Shown here piece after piece: positions 50,026 through 58,904 of a DNA stretch of 64,000 bases. Source of the DNA: Anaerolentibacter hominis (GTDB lineage Bacteria; Bacillota; Clostridia; Lachnospirales; Lachnospiraceae); NCBI RefSeq assembly GCF_032380675.1, contig NZ_JAWDIX010000001.1, positions 434,001 to 498,000 on the forward strand. The letters are read 5' to 3'. The notes under the pieces are model-generated. The model did not search any database. It saw nothing but the letters and a program-made list of their open reading frames with translations, and was not told the origin of the DNA. The translations under genes were made by a program, and so were the position numbers. Positions within the stretch are counted from its first letter, which is position 1; each line of letters starts with the position of its first letter.

Positions 50026-52647
50026 ATGGCAAAATGGGTATATTTGTTTCATGAAGGCAGCGCAGACATGAAAAACCTTCTTGGTGGCAAGGGCGCTAAC
50101 CTGGCTGAGATGACAAACCTGGGGTTACCGATTCCTCAGGGCTTTACAGTAACAACAGAAGCTTGTACAGAATATTACAACAATGGCAAGGCTATTTCAG
50201 ATGAAATCAAAGATCAGATCATGAGTTCTCTGGCATGGCTGGAAGAGAAACAGGGCAAAAAGTTCGGTGATACCGAGAGTCCTCTTCTGGTTTCCGTTCG
50301 TTCCGGTGCGAGAGTATCTATGCCGGGTATGATGGATACGATCCTGAACCTGGGCTTAACTGATATTTCTGTAGAAGGCTTTGCGAAAAAGACAGGAAAT
50401 CCCAGATTCGCATATGATTCCTACAGAAGATTTATTCAGATGTTCTCCGACGTAGTTATGGAGATCCCGAAATCATATTTTGAGAGAGTTCTGGACGAGA
50501 TCAAAGAGTCCAAGGGCGCTAAATTTGATACCGATTTAACAGCTGACGATATGAAAGAAGTTATCGTTAAGTTTAAATCTATCTACAAAGAAGCAAAAGG
50601 TGTGGAGTTCCCGCAGAATCCTGTTGATCAGCTGATGGAAGCAGTAAAAGCTGTATTCCGTTCCTGGGACAACCCACGTGCGAATTACTATAGAAGAATG
50701 AATGATATTCCGGGTGACTGGGGTACCGCAGTTAATGTACAGGCCATGGTATTTGGTAACATGGGCGATACATCAGGTACTGGTGTTGCATTTACCCGTA
50801 ATCCTTCCACCGGTGAGGCGAAGATCTATGGTGAATACCTGATCAACGCACAGGGCGAGGATGTTGTAGCTGGTATCCGTACACCTCAGCCGATCACCAA
50901 ACTGGAAGAGGATATGCCGGAATGCTACGAAGAGTTTATGGCAATCGCTAAAAAACTGGAAGATCACTATGCAGATATGCAGGATATGGAGTTTACAATT
51001 GAAGACAAACATCTGTATTTCCTGCAGACCCGTAACGGCAAGAGAACTGCAGCAGCAGCTCTTCAGATTGCCTGCGATCTGGTAGACGAAGGCAAGATCA
51101 CAAAAGAAACAGCGATTTCCAGAATTGAAGCAAAATCTCTGGATCAGCTGCTTCATCCTGGCTTTGACGCAGCAGCATTAAAAGCTGCCAAGAAGATCGG
51201 TTCCGCCCTTCCTGCTTCTCCTGGCGCAGCAGCAGGTAAGGTTTATTTCACAGCTTCCGAAGCAAAATCACATCATGACGGCGGCGAAAGAGTTATCCTG
51301 GTTCGTCTTGAAACCTCTCCGGAGGATATTGAAGGTATGCACGCAGCTGAGGGTATCTTAACCGTTCGCGGCGGTATGACTTCTCACGCAGCTGTTGTTG
51401 CCCGTGGTATGGGTACCTGCTGTGTATCCGGCTGCGGCGAGATCGTGATTGACGAGGATGCAAAGGTATTCTCTCTTGGCGGCGAGACCATTCACGAAGG
51501 CGACTATATTTCCCTGGACGGCTCTACAGGTAACATCTATCTCGGCGATGTTGCAACTGTTCCGGCTGCAATCAGCGGAAACTTTGATAGAATTATGAAA
51601 TGGGCTGATGAAATCAGAACATTGAAAGTAAGAACAAATGCAGATACACCGGCTGACGCTGCCAATGCAGTTAAGTTTGGCGCAGAAGGTATCGGCCTTT
51701 GCCGTACAGAGCATATGTTCTTTGATGCGGAAAGAATTCCGAAGATCAGAAAGATGATCCTTTCCAAGACTCAGGAAGCAAGAGAAGAAGCTTTAAATGA
51801 GCTGATTCCGTTCCAGAAAGGTGATTTCAAGGCTCTCTATGAGGTTATGGAAGGAAGACCGGTTACCATCCGTTTCTTAGATCCGCCTCTGCATGAGTTT
51901 GTTCCTACTGAGGAAGAAGATATCCTTGCACTGGCAAATGACATGGGTCTGACTGTTGAAGAAGTAAAAGCTACCTGCGATTCTCTTCATGAGTTCAACC
52001 CGATGATGGGCCACAGAGGCTGCCGTCTGGCTGTTACCTATCCGGAAATTGCCAAGATGCAGACCAGAGCTGTCATTGAAGCTGCAATCGAAGTTAAAGC
52101 AGAAAAAGGCTTTGATGTTATTCCTGAAATCATGATTCCTCTTGTTGGTGACAAGAAAGAACTGAAATTCGTTAAAGATGTTGTTGTTGAGACAGCAGAA
52201 GCAGTTAAGAAAGAGAAAAATTCCGATATCAAGTATCACATCGGTACAATGATCGAGATTCCGCGTGCCGCACTGCTGGCAGATGAGATTGCGGAAGAAG
52301 CTGAATTCTTCTCCTTCGGTACCAACGACCTGACTCAGATGACCTTTGGTTTCTCCCGTGATGATGCAGGTAAGTTCCTGGATTCTTACTATGAGAACAA
52401 GATCTATGAGTCCGATCCGTTTGCAAGACTGGATCAGGATGGCGTTGGCCAGCTGGTTAAGATGGCGGTTGAGAAGGGCAGAAAGACAAGACCGGACATC
52501 AAACTGGGTATCTGTGGTGAGCACGGCGGAGATCCTTCCACAGTTGAGTTCTGCCACAAGGTTGGTTTAACCTATGTTTCCTGTTCACCGTTCCGTGTGC
52601 CGATCGCAAGACTGGCAGCTGCTCAGGCAAAATTAAACGATAAATAA
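50026..52647 (+). CDS. ppdK: pyruvate, phosphate dikinase
   Basis: Interconverts pyruvate, ATP and phosphate with PEP, AMP and pyrophosphate; 873 aa, full length. An N-terminal ATP-grasp domain contains the nucleotide site. The central phosphohistidine domain has the catalytic His in GGMTSHAAVVARGMG near 446-460. A C-terminal TIM-barrel PEP/pyruvate domain ends with GICGEHGGDPS near 825-835. In Clostridia it supplies PEP or works in pyrophosphate-linked glycolysis. Pyruvate kinase, with a PEP-utiliser-type tail, is encoded 9 kb away. Confidence 0.96.
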   Translation: MAKWVYLFHEGSADMKNLLGGKGANLAEMTNLGLPIPQGFTVTTEACTEYYNNGKAISDEIKDQIMSSLAWLEEKQGKKFGDTESPLLVSVRSGARVSMPGMMDTILNLGLTDISVEGFAKKTGNPRFAYDSYRRFIQMFSDVVMEIPKSYFERVLDEIKESKGAKFDTDLTADDMKEVIVKFKSIYKEAKGVEFPQNPVDQLMEAVKAVFRSWDNPRANYYRRMNDIPGDWGTAVNVQAMVFGNMGDTSGTGVAFTRNPSTGEAKIYGEYLINAQGEDVVAGIRTPQPITKLEEDMPECYEEFMAIAKKLEDHYADMQDMEFTIEDKHLYFLQTRNGKRTAAAALQIACDLVDEGKITKETAISRIEAKSLDQLLHPGFDAAALKAAKKIGSALPASPGAAAGKVYFTASEAKSHHDGGERVILVRLETSPEDIEGMHAAEGILTVRGGMTSHAAVVARGMGTCCVSGCGEIVIDEDAKVFSLGGETIHEGDYISLDGSTGNIYLGDVATVPAAISGNFDRIMKWADEIRTLKVRTNADTPADAANAVKFGAEGIGLCRTEHMFFDAERIPKIRKMILSKTQEAREEALNELIPFQKGDFKALYEVMEGRPVTIRFLDPPLHEFVPTEEEDILALANDMGLTVEEVKATCDSLHEFNPMMGHRGCRLAVTYPEIAKMQTRAVIEAAIEVKAEKGFDVIPEIMIPLVGDKKELKFVKDVVVETAEAVKKEKNSDIKYHIGTMIEIPRAALLADEIAEEAEFFSFGTNDLTQMTFGFSRDDAGKFLDSYYENKIYESDPFARLDQDGVGQLVKMAVEKGRKTRPDIKLGICGEHGGDPSTVEFCHKVGLTYVSCSPFRVPIARLAAAQAKLNDK

Positions 52648-52660
52648 TTAGAAGATACTG

Positions 52661-52693
52661 AAAACGCTTCGGCTTTGGCCGGAGCGTTTTTTT
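52661..52693 (+). terminator. terminator of ppdK
   Basis: AACGCTTCGGC pairs with GCCGGAGCGTT around TTTG and is followed by seven T. The T-tract is also the outer arm of the palindrome that follows. Confidence 0.9.
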
Positions 52694-52860
52694 ACTTTAT
52701 AGGAAATTCCTTCCTTTGGATTTCCTATAAAGTAAAAAACCTCCGGAGGATCGCACTGCGGCGGAAAGGAATTGTGTTGCCAGAGCAACCCGCCGCAGGC
52801 GGAGAATCCCGCAGGCGGGTTTCTTTGTTATTACATAGGAAGGCTCTATCAAATATGTAC
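52687..52860. repeat. palindromic intergenic repeat, family A variant, copy 3
   Basis: A palindrome with arms of about 20 bp (core ACTTTATAGGAAAT / ATTTCCTATAAAGT) begins on the terminator T-tract, as copy 1 does. After CCTCCGGAGG and paired CCGCCGCAGGCGG / CCCGCAGGCGGG blocks it ends with TTGTTATTACATAGGAAGGCTC, a lone arm similar to copies 1 and 2. It probably represents a rearranged element. Confidence 0.6.
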
Positions 52861-52907
52861 AATTTATTGTACATAATATTGACATTATTAGAAGAAGGAA
52901 ATATACT
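52855..52907 (+). promoter_or_regulatory. promoter and operator of the toxin-antitoxin operon
   Basis: A palindrome ATGTACAAT-TT-ATTGTACAT (52855-52874) contains two TGTACA cores, the motif recognised by YefM-type antitoxins. It is followed by TTGACA (52879-52884), 17 bp, TATACT (52902-52907). The promoter is near consensus and the operator ends 5 bp before the -35. Confidence 0.88.
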
Positions 52908-52934
52908 AATACTATAGTAAAGGAGCGTGATGAT

Positions 52935-53189
52935 ATGATTGCAACTAATTTTTCAAATGTGAGAAATAATTTTAAAAAAGTTTGTGACCGTGTTGTTCAG
53001 GATTCGGAAATTGCGATTATCACAAGAAAAAATGATGAAAATGTAGTTCTGATGTCTCAGGCACAGTACGATAATTTAATGGAAAATCTCTATATCAGAG
53101 ACAGTAAAGCAAACTATGAGTGGTTAAAAGAGTCTATGCAGCAAGCAGAGGATAAAAAGTTTGTGAAATTAGACTTAGAGGAAGAATAG
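52935..53189 (+). CDS. antitoxin, Phd/YefM family
   Basis: An 84-aa antitoxin. The N-terminal DNA-binding/dimer domain (ATNFSNVRNNFKKVCDRV... VVLMSQAQYDNL) is the Phd/YefM form. The acidic C-terminal helix (KSMQQAEDKKFVKLDLEEE region) would wrap the toxin. AAAGGAG precedes ATG 52935. Its operator contains TGTACA, as in yefM. The toxin gene starts 1 nt after its stop. Confidence 0.93.
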   Translation: MIATNFSNVRNNFKKVCDRVVQDSEIAIITRKNDENVVLMSQAQYDNLMENLYIRDSKANYEWLKESMQQAEDKKFVKLDLEEE

Positions 53190-53190
53190 T

Positions 53191-53448
53191 ATGGTTATTT
53201 CTTTTACTGAAAATGCATGGAAGGATTATATGTATTGGCAGACAACAGATAAAAAAATTGTTCATCGTATAAATGAACTGATCAAAGACATTAAAAGAAA
53301 TCCATTTGAAGGAATTGGAAAACCTGAGGGTCTGAAATATGATTTAGCCGGTAAGTGGAGCAGAAGAATAAACGAAGAACATAGACTTGTATATATGGCA
53401 GAAGGAGAAAACATAATTATTTATACGTGCCGTTATCATTATAATTGA
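53191..53448 (+). CDS. toxin, Txe/YoeB family mRNA interferase
   Basis: An 85-aa RelE-superfamily ribosome-dependent endoribonuclease. The YoeB pattern is complete: W-x-DY-W, PFEGIGKPEGLKYDLAGKWSRRINEEHRLVY (about 41-71, in pieces) and a C-terminal CRYHYN. The basic and His residues thought to be catalytic in YoeB are retained, so it is probably active. A GCCGGC-stem terminator follows at 53476-53523. Confidence 0.94.
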   Translation: MVISFTENAWKDYMYWQTTDKKIVHRINELIKDIKRNPFEGIGKPEGLKYDLAGKWSRRINEEHRLVYMAEGENIIIYTCRYHYN

Positions 53449-53475
53449 AAATAGACAAACTCATCGGTGTATGAT

Positions 53476-53523
53476 GCCGGCGGCTGTTTACAGAACACAA
53501 TGTAAAGACTGCCGGCCTTTGTT
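53476..53523 (+). terminator. terminator of the toxin-antitoxin operon
   Basis: GCCGGC (53476-53481) pairs with GCCGGC (53511-53516). An inner TTTACA/TGTAAA stem supports it, and CTTTGTT follows. Confidence 0.7.
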
Positions 53524-53550
53524 GAAAAAGCAGGGATATGCGTATATAAT
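53522..53550 (+). promoter_or_regulatory. promoter of the mazG-helicase operon
   Basis: TTGAAA (53522-53527), a 17-bp spacer and TATAAT (53545-53550) lie about 50 nt upstream of the mazG-like start. Confidence 0.78.
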
Positions 53551-53602
53551 GAAAGTGATAAAGTAAATTGTAAGGATACAGATAGATGGAGAACAAAAAC
53601 AG

Positions 53603-53974
53603 ATGGATCAGAAGACAACGCTGCAGACACTGAAAGATATGGTAGGTCTGTTTTGTAAAGAACGGGATTGGGATCAGTTCAATAATCCCAAAGACCTTGC
53701 GATAGGAATTACGACGGAAGCCGGTGAGCTTCTGGATATTTTCCGTTTTAAGACCCAGGAGCAGGTTATTGAGATGTTTGGATTACCTGGAAAGCGTGAA
53801 AAGATTGAGGATGAATTAGCGGATGTTTTGTTTTTCACACTCCGGTTTGCCCAGATGAATGAGATTGATCTGTCGGAGATTCTGGAGAGAAAGACGGAGA
53901 AAAACAGACAGAAATATCCGGTGGAAATAGTCAGAGGAAGAAATCTGAAGTACTCAGAATACGAAGGAGATTAA
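53603..53974 (+). CDS. MazG-like nucleotide pyrophosphohydrolase
   Basis: All-alpha NTP pyrophosphohydrolase, 123 aa, of the single-domain MazG/dCTPase type. The metal-binding Glu/Asp pattern is present in TTEAGELLDIF near 37-47 and EDELADVLFF near 72-81. GGAG lies 12 nt upstream of ATG 53603. It hydrolyses (d)NTPs to monophosphates; substrate preference unknown. It is 6 nt from the next gene, so the two form an operon. The pairing of such an enzyme with a nuclease-helicase suggests a stress or phage-response unit (inference). Confidence 0.88.
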   Translation: MDQKTTLQTLKDMVGLFCKERDWDQFNNPKDLAIGITTEAGELLDIFRFKTQEQVIEMFGLPGKREKIEDELADVLFFTLRFAQMNEIDLSEILERKTEKNRQKYPVEIVRGRNLKYSEYEGD

Positions 53975-53980
53975 ACTGCC

Positions 53981-55549
53981 TTGTTCACATTATCGGAATT
54001 TAAACTGCATGAGGAACTTCTGGACCTTCCTGCCATGACCAACTGGCCGATGGTGTATATTCTGGAAAATGGAAGAGAAGCCTATGTAGGCCAGTCGATG
54101 AACATAAATAAGCGGATGGAACAGCACCGGGATTCGGAGCAGAAAAAAGATCTGGATACGGTACATACGATATTCTCAGACGAGTTCAATCTTTCTGTTA
54201 CACTCGATTATGAGGCGCGGCTGATACGTCTGATTGCCGCGGACGAACAGGTCAAAATCCGGAATAAGAATGCGGGGATTGCCAATAGAAATTACTATCA
54301 GAAGGATTATTACGACCAGCAGTTCGCAGAGCTGTGGGAGAAGCTGCGGCAGGAAAACGTAGTCAGACATACGATTACGGAGATAGTGAATTCTGATCTT
54401 TTTAAATATTCGCCGTTTAAAGAACTTACGGCCAGCCAGAGAGATGCCGCTCGGAATATCCTGGACCGTCTGAAGGCAGGAACCGATCAGTCCATCCTGG
54501 TATCGGGTGTACCGGGAACCGGAAAGACCATTCTCTGTGTCTTTTTGTTTAAGCTGTTCCGGGAGCTGGAAGAGTATAAAAATAAAAAAATAGCTCTGGT
54601 TATCCCTCAGACATCCCTTCGAAGCACGATAAAGCAGCTGTTTCGAAATATCTATGGCTTGAAGGCGAGCGATGTGATTGGTCCTTCCGAGGTGGTAAAA
54701 GACCATTACGATATCCTTTTGGTGGATGAGGCACACCGTCTTCACAGAAGAAAGAATATTACGAGTTACTGGAAACACGATGAAATAAATCAGACGTTAG
54801 GGCTTGCTAAAGATGGGGATGAAATGGACTGGATTTTGAAATCCAGTTCTGTACAGATTATGTTCTATGATCCCAAACAGTTGATTGGCCCGTCTGGAAT
54901 CAGCTATGATCTGTTGACCGGCAAGATTCAGCACAGGATGCTCTCCTATTTCAACTTGATGCAGCAGATGAGAGTGGAAGGCGGAGAAGACTATATTGCC
55001 TATGTGAGAAATATTCTGGAGGGCACGCAGAAAGAAAAGAAGAAGTTTGACCGATATGAATTGTATTTAGTAGATAAATTTCGGGATTTTGACAGGCTGA
55101 TGTATGAGAAGGAAGAAGAGTATGGATTAAGCCGTATGATAGCGGGATTTGCCTGGCCCTGGAAGAGCCGGAAGCAAAAAGACGAATATGACATCGTCAT
55201 TGAGAATAACTCCAAACGCTGGAACAAGAGGGCGCAGAACTGGGTTAATATGGAGGGGGCGGTAGACGAGGTAGGCTGCATTCACTCCATTCAGGGCTAT
55301 GATTTGAATTTCGCCTTTGTTATACTGGGCAGAGATATCCGATATGACAGAGAAAAAAATCAGATTTATATCAGCAGGAAGGATTATTTTGATCAGAACG
55401 GCAAGAATACGGCAACGGAGGCGGAACTTCTGGAATATATCCGGAATATCTATTACGTATTGCTGACACGGGGTATAAAGGGAACCTATCTGTACATATG
55501 TGACGAGGGATTGAGAGAGTATTTTAAGAATTTTGTGGAAGTGCTATAG
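53981..55549 (+). CDS. GIY-YIG nuclease domain fused to a DUF2075 helicase/ATPase
   Basis: A 522-aa fusion. Residues about 20-100 form a GIY-YIG endonuclease domain (VYI at 25-27, YVG at 35-37, Arg at about 45, catalytic-type Glu78 in LDYEARLI, Asn near 93-95). Residues about 145-520 form a DUF2075 superfamily 1-like ATPase: Q motif, Walker A SGVPGTGKT (175-183), Walker B LLVDEAH (246-252), a late motif VGCIHSIQGYDLNFAFVILG (about 424-443) and LTRGIKGTYLYICDE. TTG 53981 follows AAGGAGA. All catalytic motifs look intact. Likely acts on nucleic acids; target unknown. Confidence 0.86.
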   Translation: MFTLSEFKLHEELLDLPAMTNWPMVYILENGREAYVGQSMNINKRMEQHRDSEQKKDLDTVHTIFSDEFNLSVTLDYEARLIRLIAADEQVKIRNKNAGIANRNYYQKDYYDQQFAELWEKLRQENVVRHTITEIVNSDLFKYSPFKELTASQRDAARNILDRLKAGTDQSILVSGVPGTGKTILCVFLFKLFRELEEYKNKKIALVIPQTSLRSTIKQLFRNIYGLKASDVIGPSEVVKDHYDILLVDEAHRLHRRKNITSYWKHDEINQTLGLAKDGDEMDWILKSSSVQIMFYDPKQLIGPSGISYDLLTGKIQHRMLSYFNLMQQMRVEGGEDYIAYVRNILEGTQKEKKKFDRYELYLVDKFRDFDRLMYEKEEEYGLSRMIAGFAWPWKSRKQKDEYDIVIENNSKRWNKRAQNWVNMEGAVDEVGCIHSIQGYDLNFAFVILGRDIRYDREKNQIYISRKDYFDQNGKNTATEAELLEYIRNIYYVLLTRGIKGTYLYICDEGLREYFKNFVEVL

Positions 55550-55600
55550 GCCCGGCGAAGTCAATGGTACGGTTAGAGTCGTCAGAGAGGAGAGAAGTAT

Positions 55601-57010
55601 ATGAAAACGAAGAACAAGCAACTGCCGGTCTGGCTTGGAGCAGGTATCCTGCTCTGTGTGATGGTCTGCTTTGTCCTGTTCCTTGGCGGAAAAGAGGCGG
55701 ACGCAGCGACTGTTAAGCTGAATAAGACAAATGTAAACCTGAACGTGGGGAATACCGTGCAGCTTAAGCTGAGCGGCGCAAAGAAGGTGACCTGGACATC
55801 TGGAAACAAGAAAATTGCTACGGTCTCCAAGAACGGCAAGGTGACGGCAAAGCAGACTGGTTATACCTATATAACCGCGAAACACAACGGTGTGCTTTAT
55901 TACTGTAATATTGGTGTATACAAGCTGAATGCAAACTGGAATGGAGCAGGGATCAATGTAGGTCAGAAATTTGAACTGAAAATTGATAACTATGACAGCA
56001 GCAAGGTAAAATGGTCCAGCTCCAACAAGAAAGTAATCACGGTATCCAAAAAAGGCGTTATCACAGGAAAGAAACTGGGAAGCGCTACGATTACCGGTAA
56101 GTATGACGGTATGACTGTAAAATCAAAGGTAACAGTTACCGATCTGGAGATCAGTGCGGACCGTTTCGAGGTGCTGGAGGGGCAGCCTCTGCAATTGCGG
56201 GTGAACACACAGAAACCGGTGAAATGGTCAACCAGTGATAAATATTGTGCAGAAGTGGATGATAACGGTATTCTGACCGGAAAAAGAGAAGGAACTGTGG
56301 AAGTCTGCGCGCAGGTGGATGGCAAACTTAATATTAAGAGAACCGTGGAGATCTTGGGCAAACCTTCTTTAGGAGGAAGTATTTCCATTATTTTGAAGGC
56401 AGGCAGTACGGGCACGATCCAGGTGAGCGGTACGAAGAAAGAAGTGTCCTGGAGCAGTTCCAATGAAGCGGTAGCCGTGGTGGAATCCAAGAGTGCCACG
56501 GAGGGAACGATAATTGCGAAAAGCGAGGGAATCGTCACCATCACAGCGACCGTCAACGGGGAAAGCCTGACAAAACTGGTTGTGGTTAACGCTGCAGACA
56601 CTCCCGTTGACATTGAGAACGAGCGGCACAAGAAAGTGATCGACAACCTGACAAGAGAGCGGGATAATAAAATTAATGTGTACCAGCAGCAGATTCAGAC
56701 ATTGCAGTCGGTGGGGCCGACCTATATCAGTGAGGAGACGCTGGCGAATGCGCTGAAGGGAATTGATAACTTCCAGAGAGAAGTGGATTCCTTAAAGAAC
56801 TCCACCTCGGTACAGGATAAACTGCAGCTGATAAATGCCCAGAATAATCTGGATGCGGCGAAAGAACGGTACAGCAAGCTGAAAAAGCAGCATGATGCCT
56901 ACTATCAGATTCAGGAGTTTAGGGCTGAGATTGAGAAAATCCGTCAGGAGTATCAGGTAAAGATACAGGATGAGAACCGGCTGCATCAGCAGATTTTATC
57001 GGGACTTTAA
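55601..57010 (+). CDS. Big_2-domain surface protein with coiled-coil tail
   Basis: A 469-aa exported protein. An N-terminal signal/anchor helix (about 9-30) ending near ADAAT is followed by four bacterial Ig-like (Big_2) domains. Each has the W-S-S-N-K-K-x-x-V repeat (TWTSGNKKIATV; KWSSSNKKVITV; KWSTSDKYCAEV; SWSSSNEAVAVV). The last about 130 residues are a Gln/Lys/Glu-rich coiled coil. There is no LPXTG or other wall-sorting signal, so the N-terminal helix may anchor it. Role unknown; Big_2 domains often mediate adhesion or structure. Confidence 0.85.
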   Translation: MKTKNKQLPVWLGAGILLCVMVCFVLFLGGKEADAATVKLNKTNVNLNVGNTVQLKLSGAKKVTWTSGNKKIATVSKNGKVTAKQTGYTYITAKHNGVLYYCNIGVYKLNANWNGAGINVGQKFELKIDNYDSSKVKWSSSNKKVITVSKKGVITGKKLGSATITGKYDGMTVKSKVTVTDLEISADRFEVLEGQPLQLRVNTQKPVKWSTSDKYCAEVDDNGILTGKREGTVEVCAQVDGKLNIKRTVEILGKPSLGGSISIILKAGSTGTIQVSGTKKEVSWSSSNEAVAVVESKSATEGTIIAKSEGIVTITATVNGESLTKLVVVNAADTPVDIENERHKKVIDNLTRERDNKINVYQQQIQTLQSVGPTYISEETLANALKGIDNFQREVDSLKNSTSVQDKLQLINAQNNLDAAKERYSKLKKQHDAYYQIQEFRAEIEKIRQEYQVKIQDENRLHQQILSGL

Positions 57011-57025
57011 TTCGTTATTGTATGG

Positions 57026-57062
57026 AGCAGGAAGGCAGATTCGACTGTCTTCCTGCTTTTCT
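57026..57062 (+). terminator. terminator of the Big_2 gene
   Basis: AGCAGGAAG-GCAG and CTGT-CTTCCTGCT form an 11-12 bp stem with a small loop and are followed by TTTTCTTT. Confidence 0.85.
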
Positions 57063-57154
57063 TTGCAGAAAAGTTGGGTTAGGAGCTTGTTTTGTAAATT
57101 CTGTAGGTGTATAGTGTAAAGGCTGAAAGAAATTATGTCTGTAAGGGGTTTAAA

Positions 57155-58504
57155 ATGGGAGAACAAAAGGGAGCATTGCTGTTTAGTAATAAGAATCTGT
57201 ATAAATTGATATTGCCGCTGATTATTGAACAGGTATTAACTGTTACGGTTGGTATGGCTGATTCCATTATGATTGCCAGTGTGGGCGAGGCTGCTGTGTC
57301 CGGTGTTTCCCTTGTGGATACGGTAAATGTGCTTTTAATTAATGTGTTTTCTGCGCTGGCGACCGGAGGAGCGGTTGTCGCAGGGCAGTTTATTGGAAGC
57401 AGAAAGAAGGAGCTTGCCTGCAAGTCGGCAGACCAGCTCCTGATGTTTGTTACCGGACTTGCTGTGGCGGTGATGCTGTTGGTATATGCCGGTAAGTACT
57501 TTATACTGCATGTGGTGTTCGGTCAGATCGCCCCGGATGTTATGGGGCATGCCAATACCTATCTGCTGATTGTCTCCATGTCGATTCCATTTATCGCTCT
57601 CTATAACGCCGGAGCCGCCCTCTTCCGGGCGATGGGTAATTCAAGGATCTCCATGGCAACGTCACTGATTATGAACCTGGTTAATATTGCGGGAAATGCG
57701 ATTCTGATTTATGGAGTGAAACTGGGAGTTGCAGGAGCCGCCATACCGACACTGGTTTCCAGAATACTGGCTTCCATCATTATTGTCGCGCTGCTGCGGG
57801 ACCCAACTCTGACAATACATATATCCAGGCCTTTCCGCTTCAAACTGGATTTTACTCTGATAAAAAGAATTCTTCGCATCGGTATTCCAAATGGACTGGA
57901 GAACAGTATGTTCCAGCTGGGCAAGATTCTGGTCCTGAGCCTGGTGGCCGGCTTTGGCACAGCGTCAATCGCTGCGAACGCGGTCAGCAACACCGTATGC
58001 CAGTTCCAGATCCTGCCGGGAATGGCAATCGGACTGGCTATGATAACCGTCGTTTCCCAGTGTGTCGGAGCGGGAGATTATGAACAGGTCCGTTACAATA
58101 CAAAGAAATTACTTAAAATTACCCATATGGCGCTGGTGGTAACGAACGGGATAATTTTCCTGATTCTGCCGTTTATCCTGAAAGCCTACAATCTTTCGCC
58201 GGAGACAGCGCAGATGGCCAGAGACATTTTGATATTCCACGGAAGCTGCAGTATTTTTATATGGCCGATTTCATTTACACTCCCAAATGCTCTTCGTGCG
58301 TCAAGCGATGTTAAATATACCATGGTGATTTCGATATTGTCCATGTGGATATTCCGGATCGGATTCAGCTATATTATTGGTAAAGTTTTGGGACTGGGCG
58401 TGTTTGGTGTCTGGGTTGCCATGGTCATCGACTGGGTATTTCGCAGCATCTGTTTTGTGATACGTTACCGGGGACATAAATGGGAACTGCTGAGGAATTC
58501 ATGA
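57155..58504 (+). CDS. MATE-family efflux transporter
   Basis: Multidrug/toxin antiporter, 449 aa, twelve helices in two six-helix halves. The family feature PLIIEQVLTVTVGMADSIM (about 17-35) is clear. The second half begins near RIGIPNGLENSMFQLGK. AAGGGG precedes ATG 57155; an in-frame upstream ATG at 57107 has no site. It exports cationic compounds or drugs in exchange for sodium or protons in the family; the substrate here is unknown. Confidence 0.92.
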   Translation: MGEQKGALLFSNKNLYKLILPLIIEQVLTVTVGMADSIMIASVGEAAVSGVSLVDTVNVLLINVFSALATGGAVVAGQFIGSRKKELACKSADQLLMFVTGLAVAVMLLVYAGKYFILHVVFGQIAPDVMGHANTYLLIVSMSIPFIALYNAGAALFRAMGNSRISMATSLIMNLVNIAGNAILIYGVKLGVAGAAIPTLVSRILASIIIVALLRDPTLTIHISRPFRFKLDFTLIKRILRIGIPNGLENSMFQLGKILVLSLVAGFGTASIAANAVSNTVCQFQILPGMAIGLAMITVVSQCVGAGDYEQVRYNTKKLLKITHMALVVTNGIIFLILPFILKAYNLSPETAQMARDILIFHGSCSIFIWPISFTLPNALRASSDVKYTMVISILSMWIFRIGFSYIIGKVLGLGVFGVWVAMVIDWVFRSICFVIRYRGHKWELLRNS

Positions 58505-58638
58505 GCGGGCAGGAGTATCAGTCGGATGATATGTCAATTTGCATAGACAGAAAATGGAGATGGAATATAGATATAAATTGTTTTAAAAGGGAATAAAATA
58601 ACATAATCAGAAAATGAGAAATTTATTGCAGAAAAGTA

Positions 58639-58875
58639 TTGACAAATAGAAGGAGGGCCGTTATAATAAAATCAACAAAACGAAGTAAGTTTTGTTAATC
58701 CGAAGAAAGAGAGGTATGGACCACCAAAAACTTAAGTTGATGTTTGATTTATTTATTTCGGTTGATTGATCAGACAAAAAGGTGAAAATATTTCTCAAAA
58801 GGAGAAGTCCAATGGACAATGTAGTTTAGAAGCGGGCATCGATAAAGAAATTCTTCGATGTCCGCTTCTATTTGC
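58639..58875 (+). ncRNA. orphan short transcript with consensus promoter and terminator (sRNA or micropeptide unit)
   Basis: TTGACA (58639-58644), 17 bp, TATAAT (58662-58667) is a perfect consensus promoter. The predicted RNA of about 195-200 nt starts near 58674 with an AACAAAAC/GTTTTGTT hairpin. It ends in a strong stem (GAAGCGG-CATCGA arms, 58829-58868) followed by a T-rich tail. No gene lies downstream on the same strand. Two micro-ORFs with ribosome sites are inside: 58716-58769 (17 codons, GAAAGAGAGGT before ATG) and 58816-58833 (5 codons, AAAAGGAG before ATG). The 58505-58638 stretch upstream has nothing else recognisable. Confidence 0.7.
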
Positions 58876-58904
58876 GTTTCTTTTCTTTATTTAAATAGAT
58901 AGAA

